Origin: Hirundichthys speculiger
Taxonomy: Eukaryota; Chordata; Actinopteri; Beloniformes; Exocoetidae
Reading direction: 5' to 3'
NCBI GenBank assembly: GCA_018398805.1
Contig: JAGFBZ010000289.1
Coordinates: 4,977,001 to 5,041,000 of the forward strand
DNA: 64,000 nucleotides
This document shows, piece by piece, positions 22,201 through 34,399 of this stretch. The position numbers and the translations under genes are program-made. Within the stretch, counting starts at the first letter, position 1, and each line of letters opens with the position of its first letter. The notes below the pieces were generated by a model, which saw nothing but the letters and a program-made list of their open reading frames with translations, did not search any database and had not been told where the DNA came from.

Positions 22201-23930
22201 GGGACAGTCCTGAAAGTTTTATAATACTACTTTGTCACATTAACAAATTAATTAATTGTCACATTGATGTTTCTTTTTACACCAGGCACTGACAAATGAA
22301 CTTCCATACGATAGGCTCCGCCTGTGATCAGATGCTACATGGAGTACCTTTAACACGTCCATTTACCAGGCAATGAATCATGATTCAGCAGCACATCAGT
22401 CTTTCTTTCTCATTAAAATATCAGCTTCAATTTAATTTTGAATTAATATTGGCTTAAATTTCTTGGAAGCGTTGTTTAACTCTCACAAGCTCCTGTCCCT
22501 GCTATCAGCAAAAACCAGCCAAAAATACCTTTTGACTCCCATCCTGGCAGCTTCTTGTGATAACTGCATATTGCTTGCAGCACTATGTCACATCAGCATG
22601 AAATTAGCTCACCGAGCTACAGCGGACATCGTGGCAGAGGTGTTTAAGAAACTAAGTAAGGAAAAAACACAAGCGTATCCAGAATATCCAGAGTAAGAGA
22701 CCAAATAAAATTAATCCTGAACAGCCTTGAAGGTGATTTAATCTCCATGGCTATGGGGGGCCCCATTGAGCTAAAAATGATAAAAGTGTCTTTGTGCTGC
22801 TTTAAAACCTGTAGAGGAAACAATCTGCTTGCTGGGACATAATTAGTTGGGACACAATGGATTAATTTCACTTCTGAAAGCATTTTTTTATTAGTTTATT
22901 TCTTTGGATTCAATTTTGTCACGTGTTCAATCTCAGTTATACATAAAAATATAGACAGCTGAGCTATTCCATAAACCAAGATAGGGTGGTTTAGATATCA
23001 AAACTGGCAACATAAACCATGAAATAGTATCCTCAAAACTGCATTGTAGTTGCCTCTGGAGGGTGTCAGCAGTTATCAGAGCCCGCTGCACTTAACAAGC
23101 ATCTGACTTCTATAAATGGAAATTGCCTCATTGTTGGTGTTGTTCCTCAGAGAAAAAGAAATACGTATCTGACAGTAGATGAAACAGGTGCAGTGAGAGA
23201 GACGAAGACAGACTTATAAAATCAAAAAGTGTATGCTTTTTACATGCTTCTGGGAGCTGCCTGCTTCTCTGTGTGAAACACGGAACTGTAGAACTGAATA
23301 AACTAGAGGTGAACAGGGTCATGTCCCTGTCTAGGGCAAAACTTTCAGAAATGAGCCCTTAAATGGAGATTTCTGGACTTTTGGGGAACTTTATCTTCAT
23401 CAGGAAAATACTGTTTCCTTTATCAACCTGTTAAAAATAAAATATATAGAAGTAGACCTATAATGGTTTGTTTTATGTGCCTTATAAGAAACTGATAACC
23501 ATTTAAGTGATTTTTCTTGTTTAGAAAAAAAAAAGAAGAACAATCAGTATATATTATATTATGGCATCCCAGAGGGACAGTCAGGCTGCAAAAGGGCCAA
23601 CTTCATTCCATTACATAATGTAATAGTGTAAGAGTCATTAATGACTATATAATTACACGAAATGTGCAACTGTACAGTGGCACTTTTGTTCGGATGGACT
23701 TGACTGGAACACTTTTTTTAAACCAAGTATTTCTTGTAGTTGAGAGAACATGTTGATGAAAGCAAGGGTATTATTGAAACCTGGTTATCAGCACCATCTC
23801 TTCTGTTTAAACACAAGAAACATGGTACTGCTGAAGCAAAAGAAACAGGAAAAAAGTTTTGAGCAACATGACTGGTCCAAAAACCTGTCAGTCACTGTAT
23901 CGTGAATGTATAACGTTGTGCACAGCTTTG
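19243..23930. other. Non-coding stretch, nothing recognised
   Basis: Nearly 4.7 kb of ordinary AT-rich sequence with A/T runs near 19690 and 19820. A short CA-rich patch lies at 20180-20205. No exon, RNA gene or element end was identified. Confidence 0.5.
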
Positions 23931-23938
23931 ACTTATTC

Positions 23939-24106
23939 ATTTTTTTTTTTTTTTTGGTCACTAGTGGCCTTTATTTGTAGTGGAGACACGCAGGAAAGGG
24001 GACAGAGAGAGTGGGGAAGACACGCAGCAAGGGGCCATCCAGGCTGGGAGTCGAGCCCACGACCAGCTAAACGAGGACCACTGTGCTACCAGGGTGGCCC
24101 GCTTAT
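23939..24106 (-). mobile_element. tRNA-derived SINE with perfect target duplication
   Basis: On the minus strand the element has an A box TGGTAGCACAGTGG (24078-24091) and a B box GGGCTCGACTCCC (24046-24058), as in a tRNA-derived pol III promoter. A CT-rich body and CAAATAAAGGCC lead into an A-tail (T-run at 23940-23955 on the plus strand). It is flanked by a perfect direct repeat ACTTATTC (23931-23938 and 24107-24114). Intact boxes, clear tail and perfect duplication suggest a fairly recent insertion. The exact SINE family is not named. Confidence 0.88.
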
Positions 24107-24200
24107 ACTTATTCCTAATGGGAAAGTGGTGTTTGAAAATGTGGGACAAAAGGTTATTGTGCAGTGAAAAGGACAAGTTTGAGACTATTAGGGAGTAGGC

Positions 24201-24228
24201 AGAGGCTATGTATAGGTACATAGCCTCT
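24201..24228. repeat. Perfect 12-bp inverted repeat (hairpin)
   Basis: AGAGGCTATGTA, a 4-nt loop TAGG, then TACATAGCCTCT. The arms are perfectly complementary. No following T-run marks it as a terminator of anything known. Confidence 0.8.
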
Positions 24229-24452
24229 ATGTTGGAGGCTACTAGTACAAGAACCAATTGGAGGTTACAAGTGGGTTCATCGAATGATAAAGCCAGTGGA
24301 TTGAACCATATGGATTAGATACGGCTTTGGCTGAGCACTGGCACGCTAAAGCTGACCACCTAATAAATCATCTAATAAATCAGCTTAAACAAAGCAGTAG
24401 ATTATTCTGAGAGCCGTCAGCTGAATGTCTATCCAAGGCAGTAGATGTATGG

Positions 24453-24679
24453 AGCTAAATTAGGGTCAAACATTTGTAACTCAAAAACAAAAATCTGAAA
24501 CTGAAAGTTGAAGTTTTGATACTGGACTTTGCTCTTATTTTTTTCACATACAAATTTCTTGTTTTCAGATTTCAGATCTTTTTTTTTTTCGTGTTCAAAT
24601 CTTTTTTTCCACTTTCAAATCTTTTTATCAGGTTCAAATTTTTTTTTCACTTTACAAAACTTTTGACCCTGATTTAGCT
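24453..24679. mobile_element. Small inverted-repeat element (MITE-like) with T-rich tandem core
   Basis: Left end AGCTAAATTAGGGTCAAACA; right end complement AGCTAAATCAGGGTCAAAAG, matching at about 17 of 20. The core contains repeated units of the form TTCAAATCTTTTTTTCAC (24585-24655). No coding capacity. Target duplication is unclear. Class is unknown to me. Confidence 0.6.
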
Positions 24680-24764
24680 TGATATAGATGATCTAACAGA
24701 TGCCAGCAGTGTTTGATGCTTGAGTTACCACGCAGGTTGAATAAGAAGTCCCCTATGTATTTAC

Positions 24765-25476
24765 TAGGGATGTGGGTGATTAGTCGTCTAAACGATTAAA
24801 CGTCCGCTCACTTGCTAGTCGGTACCAGAAATATTAGTCGTTTAAACCAATTTGTGTTTTATTCATGTACAAGGCCGCTTAACTGTCATACAGCCGCCCG
24901 CCACTAGTCGGGGCTACAGAGCCGTCAGACAGCAGCCCCCTCTCCGCGGCAATGCTCGAATAGACTGGCGTTTTAAAACAGCACGGTGGGAAGATGGTCT
25001 CACAAAACCAGCGCGGTTTGGCGGTACTTTAATCTAGAAAATGAAAACAAGGTAGTATGTAGACTGTGTCAGAAACAACTGCCATACAATCACTCGACTG
25101 GAGCAATGCGCAACCACATTCGACTCAAGCATTTAGGTGTTAATCTGCACGAGACGACAGCTGCTGATGCTAGCGGTGCTAGCCACATTCAGGCCGATTT
25201 GACATTGTTTACCCGCAGATGTGTTCTCCCGTCCGGTCTGAGAGGCTAACGCAGCTCATCACGATAATGACTTCGCAAGATATGCTTCCACTTAACTTTG
25301 TGGAAGGTACAGGCTTCAGGAAGCTAATGGAATATGTTGAGCCCAAGTACACCGTGCCGGGACGCAAACTGATAACTTCCAGGCTGGAGCGCATCTTTTT
25401 TTTTAGACTAGTCGACTAGTCTTAATTAAAGTTTTCGTTTAGTCAACAGGGAAATTAGTCGCCAGGAACCACCCTA
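24765..25476 (+). mobile_element. Internally deleted hAT transposon with perfect 8-bp target duplication
   Basis: Flanked by GTATTTAC on both sides (24757-24764 and 25477-25484), the 8-bp duplication typical of hAT. Ends are TAGGGATGTGGGTGATTAGTCG and, in complement, TAGGGTGGTTCCTGGCGACTAA. Subterminal repeats of the GATTAGTCG / CGACTAGTC type lie at both ends, as expected for transposase binding sites. The inside holds the start of a BED-finger hAT transposase, after which most of the gene is deleted. At 712 bp it is non-autonomous. Confidence 0.93.
24986..25419 (+). pseudogene. hAT transposase N-terminus with BED zinc finger
   Basis: First frame (about 25010-25249): SAVWRYFNL, CRLCQKQL and MRNHIRLKHLG give the aromatic start, C-x2-C and H-x-x-x-x-H spacing of a BED finger, a DNA-binding domain common in hAT transposases. 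After LTLFTRR the reading continues in another frame as CSPVRSERLTQLITIMTSQDMLPLNFVEG, cited here only by its blocks SERLTQLI and LPLNFVEG. These are the usual next section of ZBED-like transposases. The shift is explained by an extra TG near 25220. The gene stops at a deletion before TTTTTTTTAGACTAG at the right end. No catalytic domain remains. Confidence 0.82.
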
Positions 25477-25484
25477 GTATTTAC

Positions 25485-28082
25485 CAGTCAGCTGATCATT
25501 TATCAGGTCATTAGCTGGCTTCAGCAGGGATATAGCCTTTAGCTACAATAACATGCTCCCGACGGACTTTTCAGTCTTGATTTGCATATTAAGTACCATC
25601 TAATCTAATTAAATGGACAAGCCATCATTGTTACATATTCTACTTAATTTTACAACAAATCACTTCCGCCTTGTTTTGAGAAATATTTAGGCCTGGCCTT
25701 TCTTTGCAATAGCACTAAAGCATACACACAGCACATTTACCTAAAAATTAGACAGTCACTCAGCAAGCTCCACTATTACTTTGCAGAAAATTGATTAATC
25801 TTTGAACCAATATCCATACAATTCAGTAGTATCAACATCACTTTTTGCCTCTCCTGCTTTCAGACTTTCACCAGCTTACACAGTAGTCTCACTGATGACA
25901 GGCTAAACACTGCGCTTTAGTGCTGCTCTTGTCATAATCACTTCTGACTGAGGCTCTACAGCTGTTGAGCTCAGTTCTAAAATGTTAACTTGGCAGCTCC
26001 CATTTTCCTGAAGTGCTCCATGTAAAGCTCTTACAAGATTTAGGTCTACTGAGTATCCCCAAGGATTCCTTTTATCAAATACAGAAGAATTAATAAAACC
26101 TCTCCACACATTAGTGGAGTGCCCACTGACGTAAGGATGTTAGTTTCAGCCAGAGTTGATGTCACACTCAGCGGCTTTCTTGACTTTTTTCTTATTTTGC
26201 AAGTGATGACATCACATCACAAATTTGCCATTTTTGAGGTGGCAAATCAAGCCAACTGTTGCTGTGACGGAGACAACTAGGTTTCCTTATCAACAACAAA
26301 GTCATCTGGATATCTAACACCAAGCCTGTGTAATAAACTATATAGTATATCACTTTGGTATATGCTGTCAAGAACCTCCGTTGATTTTAGTAACACAAAT
26401 GTTTTTGCGATTTATGTAAACCAGGCTTTTAGAGGCACCCAACTATGTGGACGCCTTCAGACTGACCAGAGGGAGGACAGCCCAGCTGCTACTGCTGCAT
26501 CAGCACCACATCTCCTCATCAACCAAACGCAGTGACGGAGCATAACGCTTCATCCAGTCCTATCCACCCAAACCCAGATCATCTGTGCTTCTCCTGAGGA
26601 CCACGCTCCATTCATCCCTTCTGGTGCGATCCATGCAAGAGGCTTACTTTTCACATTTAGAACTGGACTAAGATTCTCACGGTATATTTTGTGTTGACAT
26701 AATGCAACTTTGTTTCCCAATTTAATGATCAGAGCCCGCATGGTGAAGTTGGCTTCACATTGTTGCATCCGTGTGGAACAGCACAGTAGTGTAGTTTCTG
26801 GTGGTGAAGAAACTATTTTGGCCAAGTTTGATTTTACTCCCTGTTCTTTGTCTTCTCTTATATTCTATTAACCACACACGTACACTCCAGCTTGACCTTA
26901 AAGCCTCAGATTTCCTTTGTTCTTTCTTGCAGGCTCAGCTGCCCTGGGCGTAAGATCACACAGTGATCCCCTTCGTCATTCTTGTGTCCATCACCACCTC
27001 GTGGGTCCTCTAGTTACACACGCACACAAACATCTACATTTTCTCTGACACATATGTATACACGTTGATAATTTTATTTTATTCTTAAATCATTTGCTAA
27101 TGTTTAGTTGAGTTGATACCAGAAGCATGATCCATAAACATGGCTGTGACATCTTCAGCCAGTGCTAATAATCATTGAACTAAAATAGCATGAAGAAAGT
27201 TTTTCCTGCCAAAACCTTTTTGTCAGTTTGTTATGGTGTCAGCAGTAGTTGTTTGGACAGTGTTTTCTGTGACAGACTAACTCATCTGGTGTTTGTCCAC
27301 TTCTCCTGTTCTCAAACCAGCTGTGAACTTTATCCCTATGGAGAAAATGCCCCCTGATGGATATATTATCCACTTCCTTCCTACACTTAGTGGATCTTCA
27401 GTCCTGTAATTGTGTAATAAATTCTTTACCCCTGCATGGCTTCATCAGCCAGAATTCCAGTCACATAGAGATGCACACTTCCTCCAAATATCATGTTTAA
27501 ACTGCACCGACACAGCTTCCCAGCAATAAATCTAACAGGTGTTGAAAAGATTGTTCAGGCAAAGAGGCTGTGTTTGCAGCTGTAGTATGAATGTTATGGT
27601 CGACTGCATCTACTGCTGCCATCACACTCAATAGCTACTGACTGTTTTGGAACCCAATGGAGAGGTTTTTTCATGAGAAAACTAATGGCCCTGGAAATGC
27701 AGAGTTGCAGCTGTGACTTTAGTAGCTTAATGTGGTCAAAAATGTTGTCTAAATGAAAGCCATATTTATATTGTTTTCAGACTTAATGAAATGATCAAAA
27801 ACATTAAGTGACTTCTACAAAATACTGTAGAATTGTATATGGCATCTTTGTGATTCAATGCTGCTCAATGCAGCTACAGTGACAAAACAAACAAACAAAC
27901 AAACAGCCAAAAACATCTTAACTGCAACAAACACTGCTCCGGTGGTCTGAGAAATAAGTATCACAGCTTCATGGTGTACTCTGGGCTGAACACAAAAAAG
28001 ACCCAAATACAGTTATGTGAAAATATGGCAAAGGATGCAAATACATTCAATGCCAAATCTAAGCTTTTATACAAAAGGGCAT
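25485..28082. other. Non-coding stretch, nothing recognised
   Basis: Ordinary AT-rich sequence. A short (ACAA)n run lies at about 27882-27905. The frames here have no domain features. Confidence 0.5.
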
Positions 28083-28084
28083 TG

Positions 28085-28105
28085 CAAAAAAAAAAAAAAA
28101 AAAAG
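28085..28105 (+). repeat. Poly-A run
   Basis: About 20 consecutive A residues, followed by ordinary sequence. It might be the tail of a retrotransposed fragment, but no body is recognisable. Confidence 0.8.
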
Positions 28106-28229
28106 TCTTCTCAGAGTACCACCACAAGACATATTACGCAATCACTTAAAATTCATGCCAAATTACAATAAAATATAATTTGCCAAATTACAATAAAATA
28201 AGATATCATTATTTCTGAGGTCAACCAAA

Positions 28230-29064
28230 CCTTATATGGATAATTACTGCATGGGAGATTATCTTTCAGCTGGCAACAAGTTATTTAACCCTAACTGGTG
28301 CAATGAGTTTCTTCTCATTTCCTAAACAACCATGTTGAAAGACACATCCCGTGGTCATGGAAAACATCTAAGAAGATTGAAGAAACTACCAAAATTGGGT
28401 TAAGAACTGTCCAACACATTATTAAAAACTGGAAAGATAGTGGGGACCCACCCTCTTCAAGGAGGAAATGTGGCCGGAAAAAAACCCTCAATGATCGTGA
28501 TCGGCGATCACTTAAATGTGTTGTGAAATCAAATCGAAGAAAAAACAACAGTAGACCTCAGGGCTATGTTTAATAGTGAAAGTAAGAGCATTTCCACATG
28601 CACAATGCAAAGGGAACTCAAAGAATTGGGACTGAACAGCTGTGTAGCCTTAAGAAAACTCACTAATCAATGAGGCTAACTGGAGAAAAAAGGTTTCAAT
28701 TTGCTAGGGAGCATATAGATTGGATTCAGAGCAATGAAAGAAGGTCATGTGGTCTGATGAGTCCAGATTTAACCTGGTCCAGAGTGATGGGCGCATCAGG
28801 GTAAGAAGAGAGACAGATGAAGTGAAGCACCCATCATGCCTAGTGTCTACTGTACCAGCCTGTGGGGGCAGTGTTATGATCTGGGGTTGCTGCAGTTGGT
28901 CAGGTCCAGGTTCAGCAACAGTATGAGCTCAAAGAAGGAGGTCAGCTGACTACCTGAATATACTGAATGAACAGGTTATTTCATCAATGGATTTTTTTCT
29001 TTCCTGATGGCACGGGCATATTCCAAGATGACAATGCCAGGATTCATGATGCATCTAGGTTATT
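28230..29064 (+). pseudogene. Tc1-like transposase pseudogene, 3' truncated
   Basis: The plus strand carries a decayed Tc1 gene. It begins after CAACAAGTTATTTAACCCTAAC. The paired-like DNA-binding part appears as VQHIIKNWKDSGDPPSSRR and RKKTLNDRDRRSLK. The catalytic part has MWSDESRFN (first Asp, near 28751), GGSVMIWGCCSW (the Gly-rich block) and FQDDNARIHD (second Asp, near 29034). The sequence then leaves the family, so the third catalytic residue (Glu) and the 3' end are missing. There is also a deletion near the start of the helix-turn-helix (around 28360) plus several stops and frameshifts. Tc1 proteins cut and paste their element at TA dinucleotides. Confidence 0.85.
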
Positions 29065-29065
29065 T

Positions 29066-29400
29066 TGGTAAATGCACGGGGATCAATGTCATGTTTTTTC
29101 TTGAGGTGCACGGCAAGGTTTGTGGTGTTACCTGCATATTTTAGCTCTAAGCTGCTTTGTTTACACACAGCTTGCGACTTGTTGGTTGACCCGTCTTTCC
29201 TCCAACATCCAAAATATTTTCAGACAGATGATTTATTTCCTCTGGAAGAGATTATCTCTTTGCTGGTACTTTCATGGCAACTTTCCATGGCACTGCAAGC
29301 ACTTTGCTTGGAGGTGTGTACACCTTGGCGATTACAGAAGTGCCAGGAGGAATTTCAAAGTAAAGGCTTATTTTACAAATTATTACCTATTTTGATATGA
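29066..29400 (-). pseudogene. hAT transposase remnant with partial BED zinc finger
   Basis: On the minus strand around 29065-29190 the frame reads LKYAGNTTNLAVHLKKKHD, the highly conserved second half of a BED finger with its H-x5-H metal ligands. A Cys (AVCKQ) stands upstream where the second Cys of the C-x2-C pair should be; the first is lost. Sequence from here to 29400 gives only short pieces (VLAVPWKVAM, SENILDVGGKTG) with stops. It directly follows the truncated Tc1 gene, so one element interrupted or was joined to the other. Confidence 0.6.
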
Positions 29401-29475
29401 GATCGATGTATCCATTTCTGATTGATGCCTTTGGATCATTCATTATTAAAATGATGTGTATTGATGGATATTTAC

Positions 29476-29896
29476 TAGGGGTGCAACGGTACAGGTGGCT
29501 CACGGTACAGTCCATACCGTGGTTTTGGTGTCACAGTTTCGGTATGGATTTGGTATAGTTTCAGACCACCCGCTACCCTAAACCTGCGATCGCAAGATAC
29601 CGAGTTTGCGGAAAGCGCATGCTTGTTTTTTTTTTTGTTTTGTTTTTAGGTTTTTTTCTGCGTCTATGAACTGCAGCCAACCTGCAAAAGTGTGATCGGC
29701 TGGTCACTGTGAGTGAGCGGAGGCGAGTGGACATTGACATACAGTGGCGGGCCTCTTGCCTAAAAGGCACACATGCTCACGTGCAAGTCCAATGCAAAGT
29801 TATTGGAACATAAATACCGCGGGACATAAAAGCGTATTGTCCCGTGCAGGTCGTACCGAACGGTTCGGTATTTTACTGAGTACCATTGCATCCCTA
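29476..29896. mobile_element. Non-autonomous hAT element with perfect 8-bp target duplication
   Basis: Flanked by ATATTTAC on both sides (29468-29475 and 29897-29904). Ends TAGGGGTGCAACGGTAC and, in complement, TAGGGATGCAATGGTAC match at 14 of 17. Subterminal ACCGTGG/TTCGGTA and GTACCGAACGG motifs recur at both ends. The 421-bp body has no transposase frame and includes a T-run at 29627-29638. It is a MITE-sized deletion derivative. Confidence 0.92.
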
Positions 29897-29904
29897 ATAT
29901 TTAC

Positions 29905-32900
29905 ATCCCTAATAAATAGATACAGCAGCAACATATTACACAGCCTGTTAATACCTAAGGGTGTCCTCACACTGGCTCACAATACTCCAGTCTCAATCAC
30001 ACTTTAGCACAGCACCTGTACATACGTCATGGTGTCATACATTTGGCACCCATTCGTCAATTAGAAGTGTGCAAAGTCTCAGAAAATCATCACAGTGGTA
30101 AACAGCACAGAAAATATGATGGCAACACAACCAACTTTGTGACTTATGTTAAAATACGGCCCTCTCACAAATTTTGAATTTCAAGAATAATGCCAAAATG
30201 ATGTCATGTGTTCCAAATGTGCAAGAGACCAGAAATCGTGCTTGAGCAGCACTCACACTTCTTAAACGAGAAAGAGTTTAGGAGTCAATCATGCTTGGGC
30301 AGAGTAGGGATTACCCTAAGAATCACTTCAGTGGAAACATTTACACACCGGGTCTGTGGAGAAACTTCAGGTTAAGTAAGCTTTGAAAGGAATAAGAAAC
30401 TTGACAGGAATAAATGCTCTTGTCTGGAGTCCTGGAACTCATCCTGCATTCTGGATTCACTCATCTGTCTCCTCTATTGCACAGCAACACTAACATTCCC
30501 ACATCAAGCCAGCAGGCGAGTATGTGAAGGATGGTAGATGGTACAGGATGTTCCACTCTGCTCATATCCTCATCCATTTTTCCAGCACCAAACCATTCTG
30601 TGTCCCCTGTAGTGCATTTAGTCACCTCCCTACAGACAGACACACACAGTCATTATTCTGCTCAGTCTTCTACCTACCTGTCCTTGGATGGGCAATGAAC
30701 CATAACATTTTTTTCCCCTGCTGTGTGTGAGACAGTGTTTGAGGCGAGCGCGTGCATGTGGTAAAGGCATAGTAAATCTGCAGCAGTCTCTTTCCATTCT
30801 TCTGTGAGCTCAGCACATCAAGAGATGCTCTTTTATAGGAGGGGGAGACTCAAGAAAACATGGAATGCAGTTATCAATGTGTTCATTTATTTATTTATTT
30901 GTTAATGAATGTTAATGTTTCTCTTTTTTTAAACTATCAAAGTATATTTCAAATAAGGATCTTGCATCCAAATTCAAGTGTAATAATATGGTTCATTATT
31001 TTATCATTAATAAATATGGGCAACTTAACAATGTACAACCAAACTCATTCAAACAGCACGTCCATGTGAACACTCTTAAACTGTCTCAGTACTTCAGCCC
31101 GCTCTTCACTCTCTATTCATATTTCATGAAACCTCCTCAGGTTAAGGGGAGAGACACAAAGAAACTAGCAATTTCTCAACAAGATGAGAAACAACACCAC
31201 TCACTCATGTCTTTAGACACGGACAAACCGCACGCGGACATACACACTCGAGATACACACGGCAGTGCTGCCTGGAGGAGCAACCAGGTGATCATCACCT
31301 CCCCATCACACCTTCATGTGTCCACCAGCATGTCTCCTCCTCCTCTTTCCCCACTTTTTCTCACTTAGCTCATGTGCTAACCTTCTCCTCTCCACTTCAC
31401 TCCTCTGTTTTTCCTCCTTTTCACTCTTGATATCTAATGAAAATATGTCCAAAATTAAAAACCAGATAAAATTATAACAGGTTAATCAAAGTGAAAGCAC
31501 ACAGATGTATGATCCAACAACATGAGCACTACCTCTACTGCAATTTGTATTTGCTTTATTGTAGTTAAGCGGTCTTTAAAACATAAACAAGGAACTCGGC
31601 CATGAATGTTCTGTTTGACACACTATTGTGGCAATATGCGTCTTCCATGGTGCTATTGAGAAGGCACTGTGTGAAATTTTTCAGCCTCAGCCATACCTCA
31701 GGTGACCACTTGGTTGATCATTCATGTGTCATAAGGAAGAGGCAACCTGAGACATAATGAGACAAGCGAAGCACAGGTATTTGAATTGAAATGAGAGAGA
31801 TTGAAATGCAAATAAAAAAAAGGAAGTTACTCTTATTATAGTGCTGCAACTAATATTTTACTACCACAGATCACCAAGCTGGACTAAATTTTGTTTCTGT
31901 ACCACAGTCATCCAAGGTCCACCACTAATCATAACCTCAGGAGTTTTAGTTGAAATTGGAACTGCTCTTCAACCGAGGCTCAAGTCTCGGTGCCCATTTG
32001 TTATCGAGGTTACAACAAACAAAAACATTCAGCTGAATTTTATGAAACCTGCCAAATACCTGTAGCATGGGGGGAAAAAAAAAATCATGCAATTCTGAGC
32101 AGATTGGGTTGTCTTCAGAAAAACTACAGCATTGGCCTTTGTCGGAGAATTGCACTTTACGGGTGTTTCTGATTCCTATTTACTCATTTAAATGAAAGAA
32201 ACTTTTACTTGTTCCTTGAAACAACAGAGGTAAAACAGACTTCTTTGAGCACTGAAACCCTGTTACAGCTAGATACGTGATCACATGCATACAACCCAGC
32301 ATGCAGTTGTCTTCAACCTGCCCTCAGTCATTTGTACAATGTCACATACTCTTTCATCTTCACATTCAATATTCTTTGTGAATGTCATCCATGACTTTTT
32401 GTCAAGCGCCTACATGGAAGTTATTTGACTGAGTGAATGACAAAGAAAGCTGCAATGACAGAAGAGAGAAACAAAGTGAAAGATGGGAAGGAGAAGAGAC
32501 AGCAAGGTTTAATACAAAGAGCCCAGGGACTGCATGCATATTCATAAGGCTCATTTCCATCTGAGAAAAAATGTAAAAAAAAAAAAAAAGAAATACACTC
32601 ACAAAAGTGCTTCTTAAAAATGCAAGATGTGCAGTGCCAGTGGAGGTGTGAGGTATACGGATGTCTTACCTGATCAAACATCCAGAGTTTCAAAGCCAGA
32701 GATACCAAGGACGGCAGGAAGAGATTCAGAAGAGAGAAGAATTTCTTTAATATTTTATGACCAAATTAATCCAAGCATTAAAAGTGAAATAGATAATAGC
32801 AGAACAGCAAAAGTCGAGTGGACACAAACTGCACACAAGGTCTGAACCAAGTTAATTAGCTGCACAGAAACATGATTTGACTCCAACATAAATATCAGAA

Positions 32901-34399
32901 CTTAGACTGGTATTGATCAGAGGTAGGGGAACCTAAAATCAGTTCGCATGAAATTATGATTTTCCAAGATTCAGAACTGCATCAAAAATTAGAAAGAAAA
33001 AAAAAAATCATTTTTTTTAAATTTGGAAAAGTTGAGTTGATTCATGATGTTGAAGTTTTTCCATTTTGTGTTAGTTTTTGTCCATTTAATAAACTAATGG
33101 GGTAATATATATCACATGCTGTTCATCATCTATTTACCTTATTTCAAAACCTGATAACAGTCGGGTAATCAATTGATCAATTGTTCGTTCATTTATTCAT
33201 GTCCCGATATATGAAAATCAAGAACTTAAGGATATATACTTTTGATTTCACATGACTGTATGTGTGCAGGTTTTGTCAAACATAACATAGTATCTGACCA
33301 TCGTCTGCATCCAGACATGCATTTGTTTCCATGTTAACCATTTTTCATGGAACAATAATTGTAGCTGGAAGAAAAACTTGTTTTTGCTTAATATAATTTG
33401 ATTTGCTCAGAAGCAAGCAGCTCCTTGGATTTAAAATTTCATTTTGAAGAATGATTCTATTTTCAATGAGACATGACCTGATATATAAATAATACATGAC
33501 TGGAGAAAATTATGATGATGATATGATCAACATAAAATATGATAATAATAAAAAAAAAAAAGGAAAGTTTAGAACAAAAAAAAGCATTATTGTGACTGAC
33601 TTAAAGTACATCAGAAGCAGAAAATATGCTAAAATAAAGCCTGACATTATGCAAGTATTATATAATTCTGAATATCTTCAGAATTTTAAAAGAAAACTTT
33701 AATTAATAGACATTTGCTACACTGGGCAACAGAAATATTTTCACTTGCTTGTAGTTTGAACTATAAATACAAATATTTTGGTTTAAAAAACAAATTTCAA
33801 CTTTCCCTTATCTTTTAATGATAATAAAATATTGCTCTAAATCTCCACCACCCAGCACATCTACTCTGTGGCACGCCAGCTTGTCATCTTCTCTCCAGGT
33901 AACCTCACACTGATATTTGACCTTTTTAACGCAACAGTTCAGCCCTCTGGGTCACGGGTGTGGAAAGAAGATGTGGTTAACTACCTTGTTAGTGTCCACT
34001 GTCATTAACACATGAGGCTCCTGTGGTGGCCTCCCAATTAATTTGCTCTTTTCTGTAGCTTACCACTGAGATTCAGGCATCTGCCTTCATTTTGGCAAAT
34101 CTAAAAGCTGACTCTCACATTTAGTGTAAAAAAAACATCTAAATACTTGTCCTCTGACATCATTTTTTGAAAAGCTAATAGCATAATAGGGAAAAAAATC
34201 TATGAGCAGAGAAAGATGTGGTGGGGTAAACTGAGGTTGCTCGGAGTGACAGACTGCCATGGATGTGCCCGCTCTATTGGCTCCTTCTCCTCTCTAAACC
34301 CCTGTTACTGTGGTGACGGGGCCATGAGTGACAGATGGTTGCTGAGGCGTGTCGGCGGTTGTTAAGACCACTAAATGTGTCAATCACAGTTACAACTAG
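29905..34399. other. Non-coding stretch, nothing recognised
   Basis: About 4.5 kb of AT-rich sequence with poly-A at 32573-32588 and 33549-33560. A CT-rich patch lies at 31330-31430. The frame at 30988-31368 has no domain. No element ends identified. Confidence 0.5.

Noticed and set aside
29065..29400. 111-codon plus-strand frame
   Set aside because: Antisense to the hAT BED-finger remnant, which gives the better explanation.
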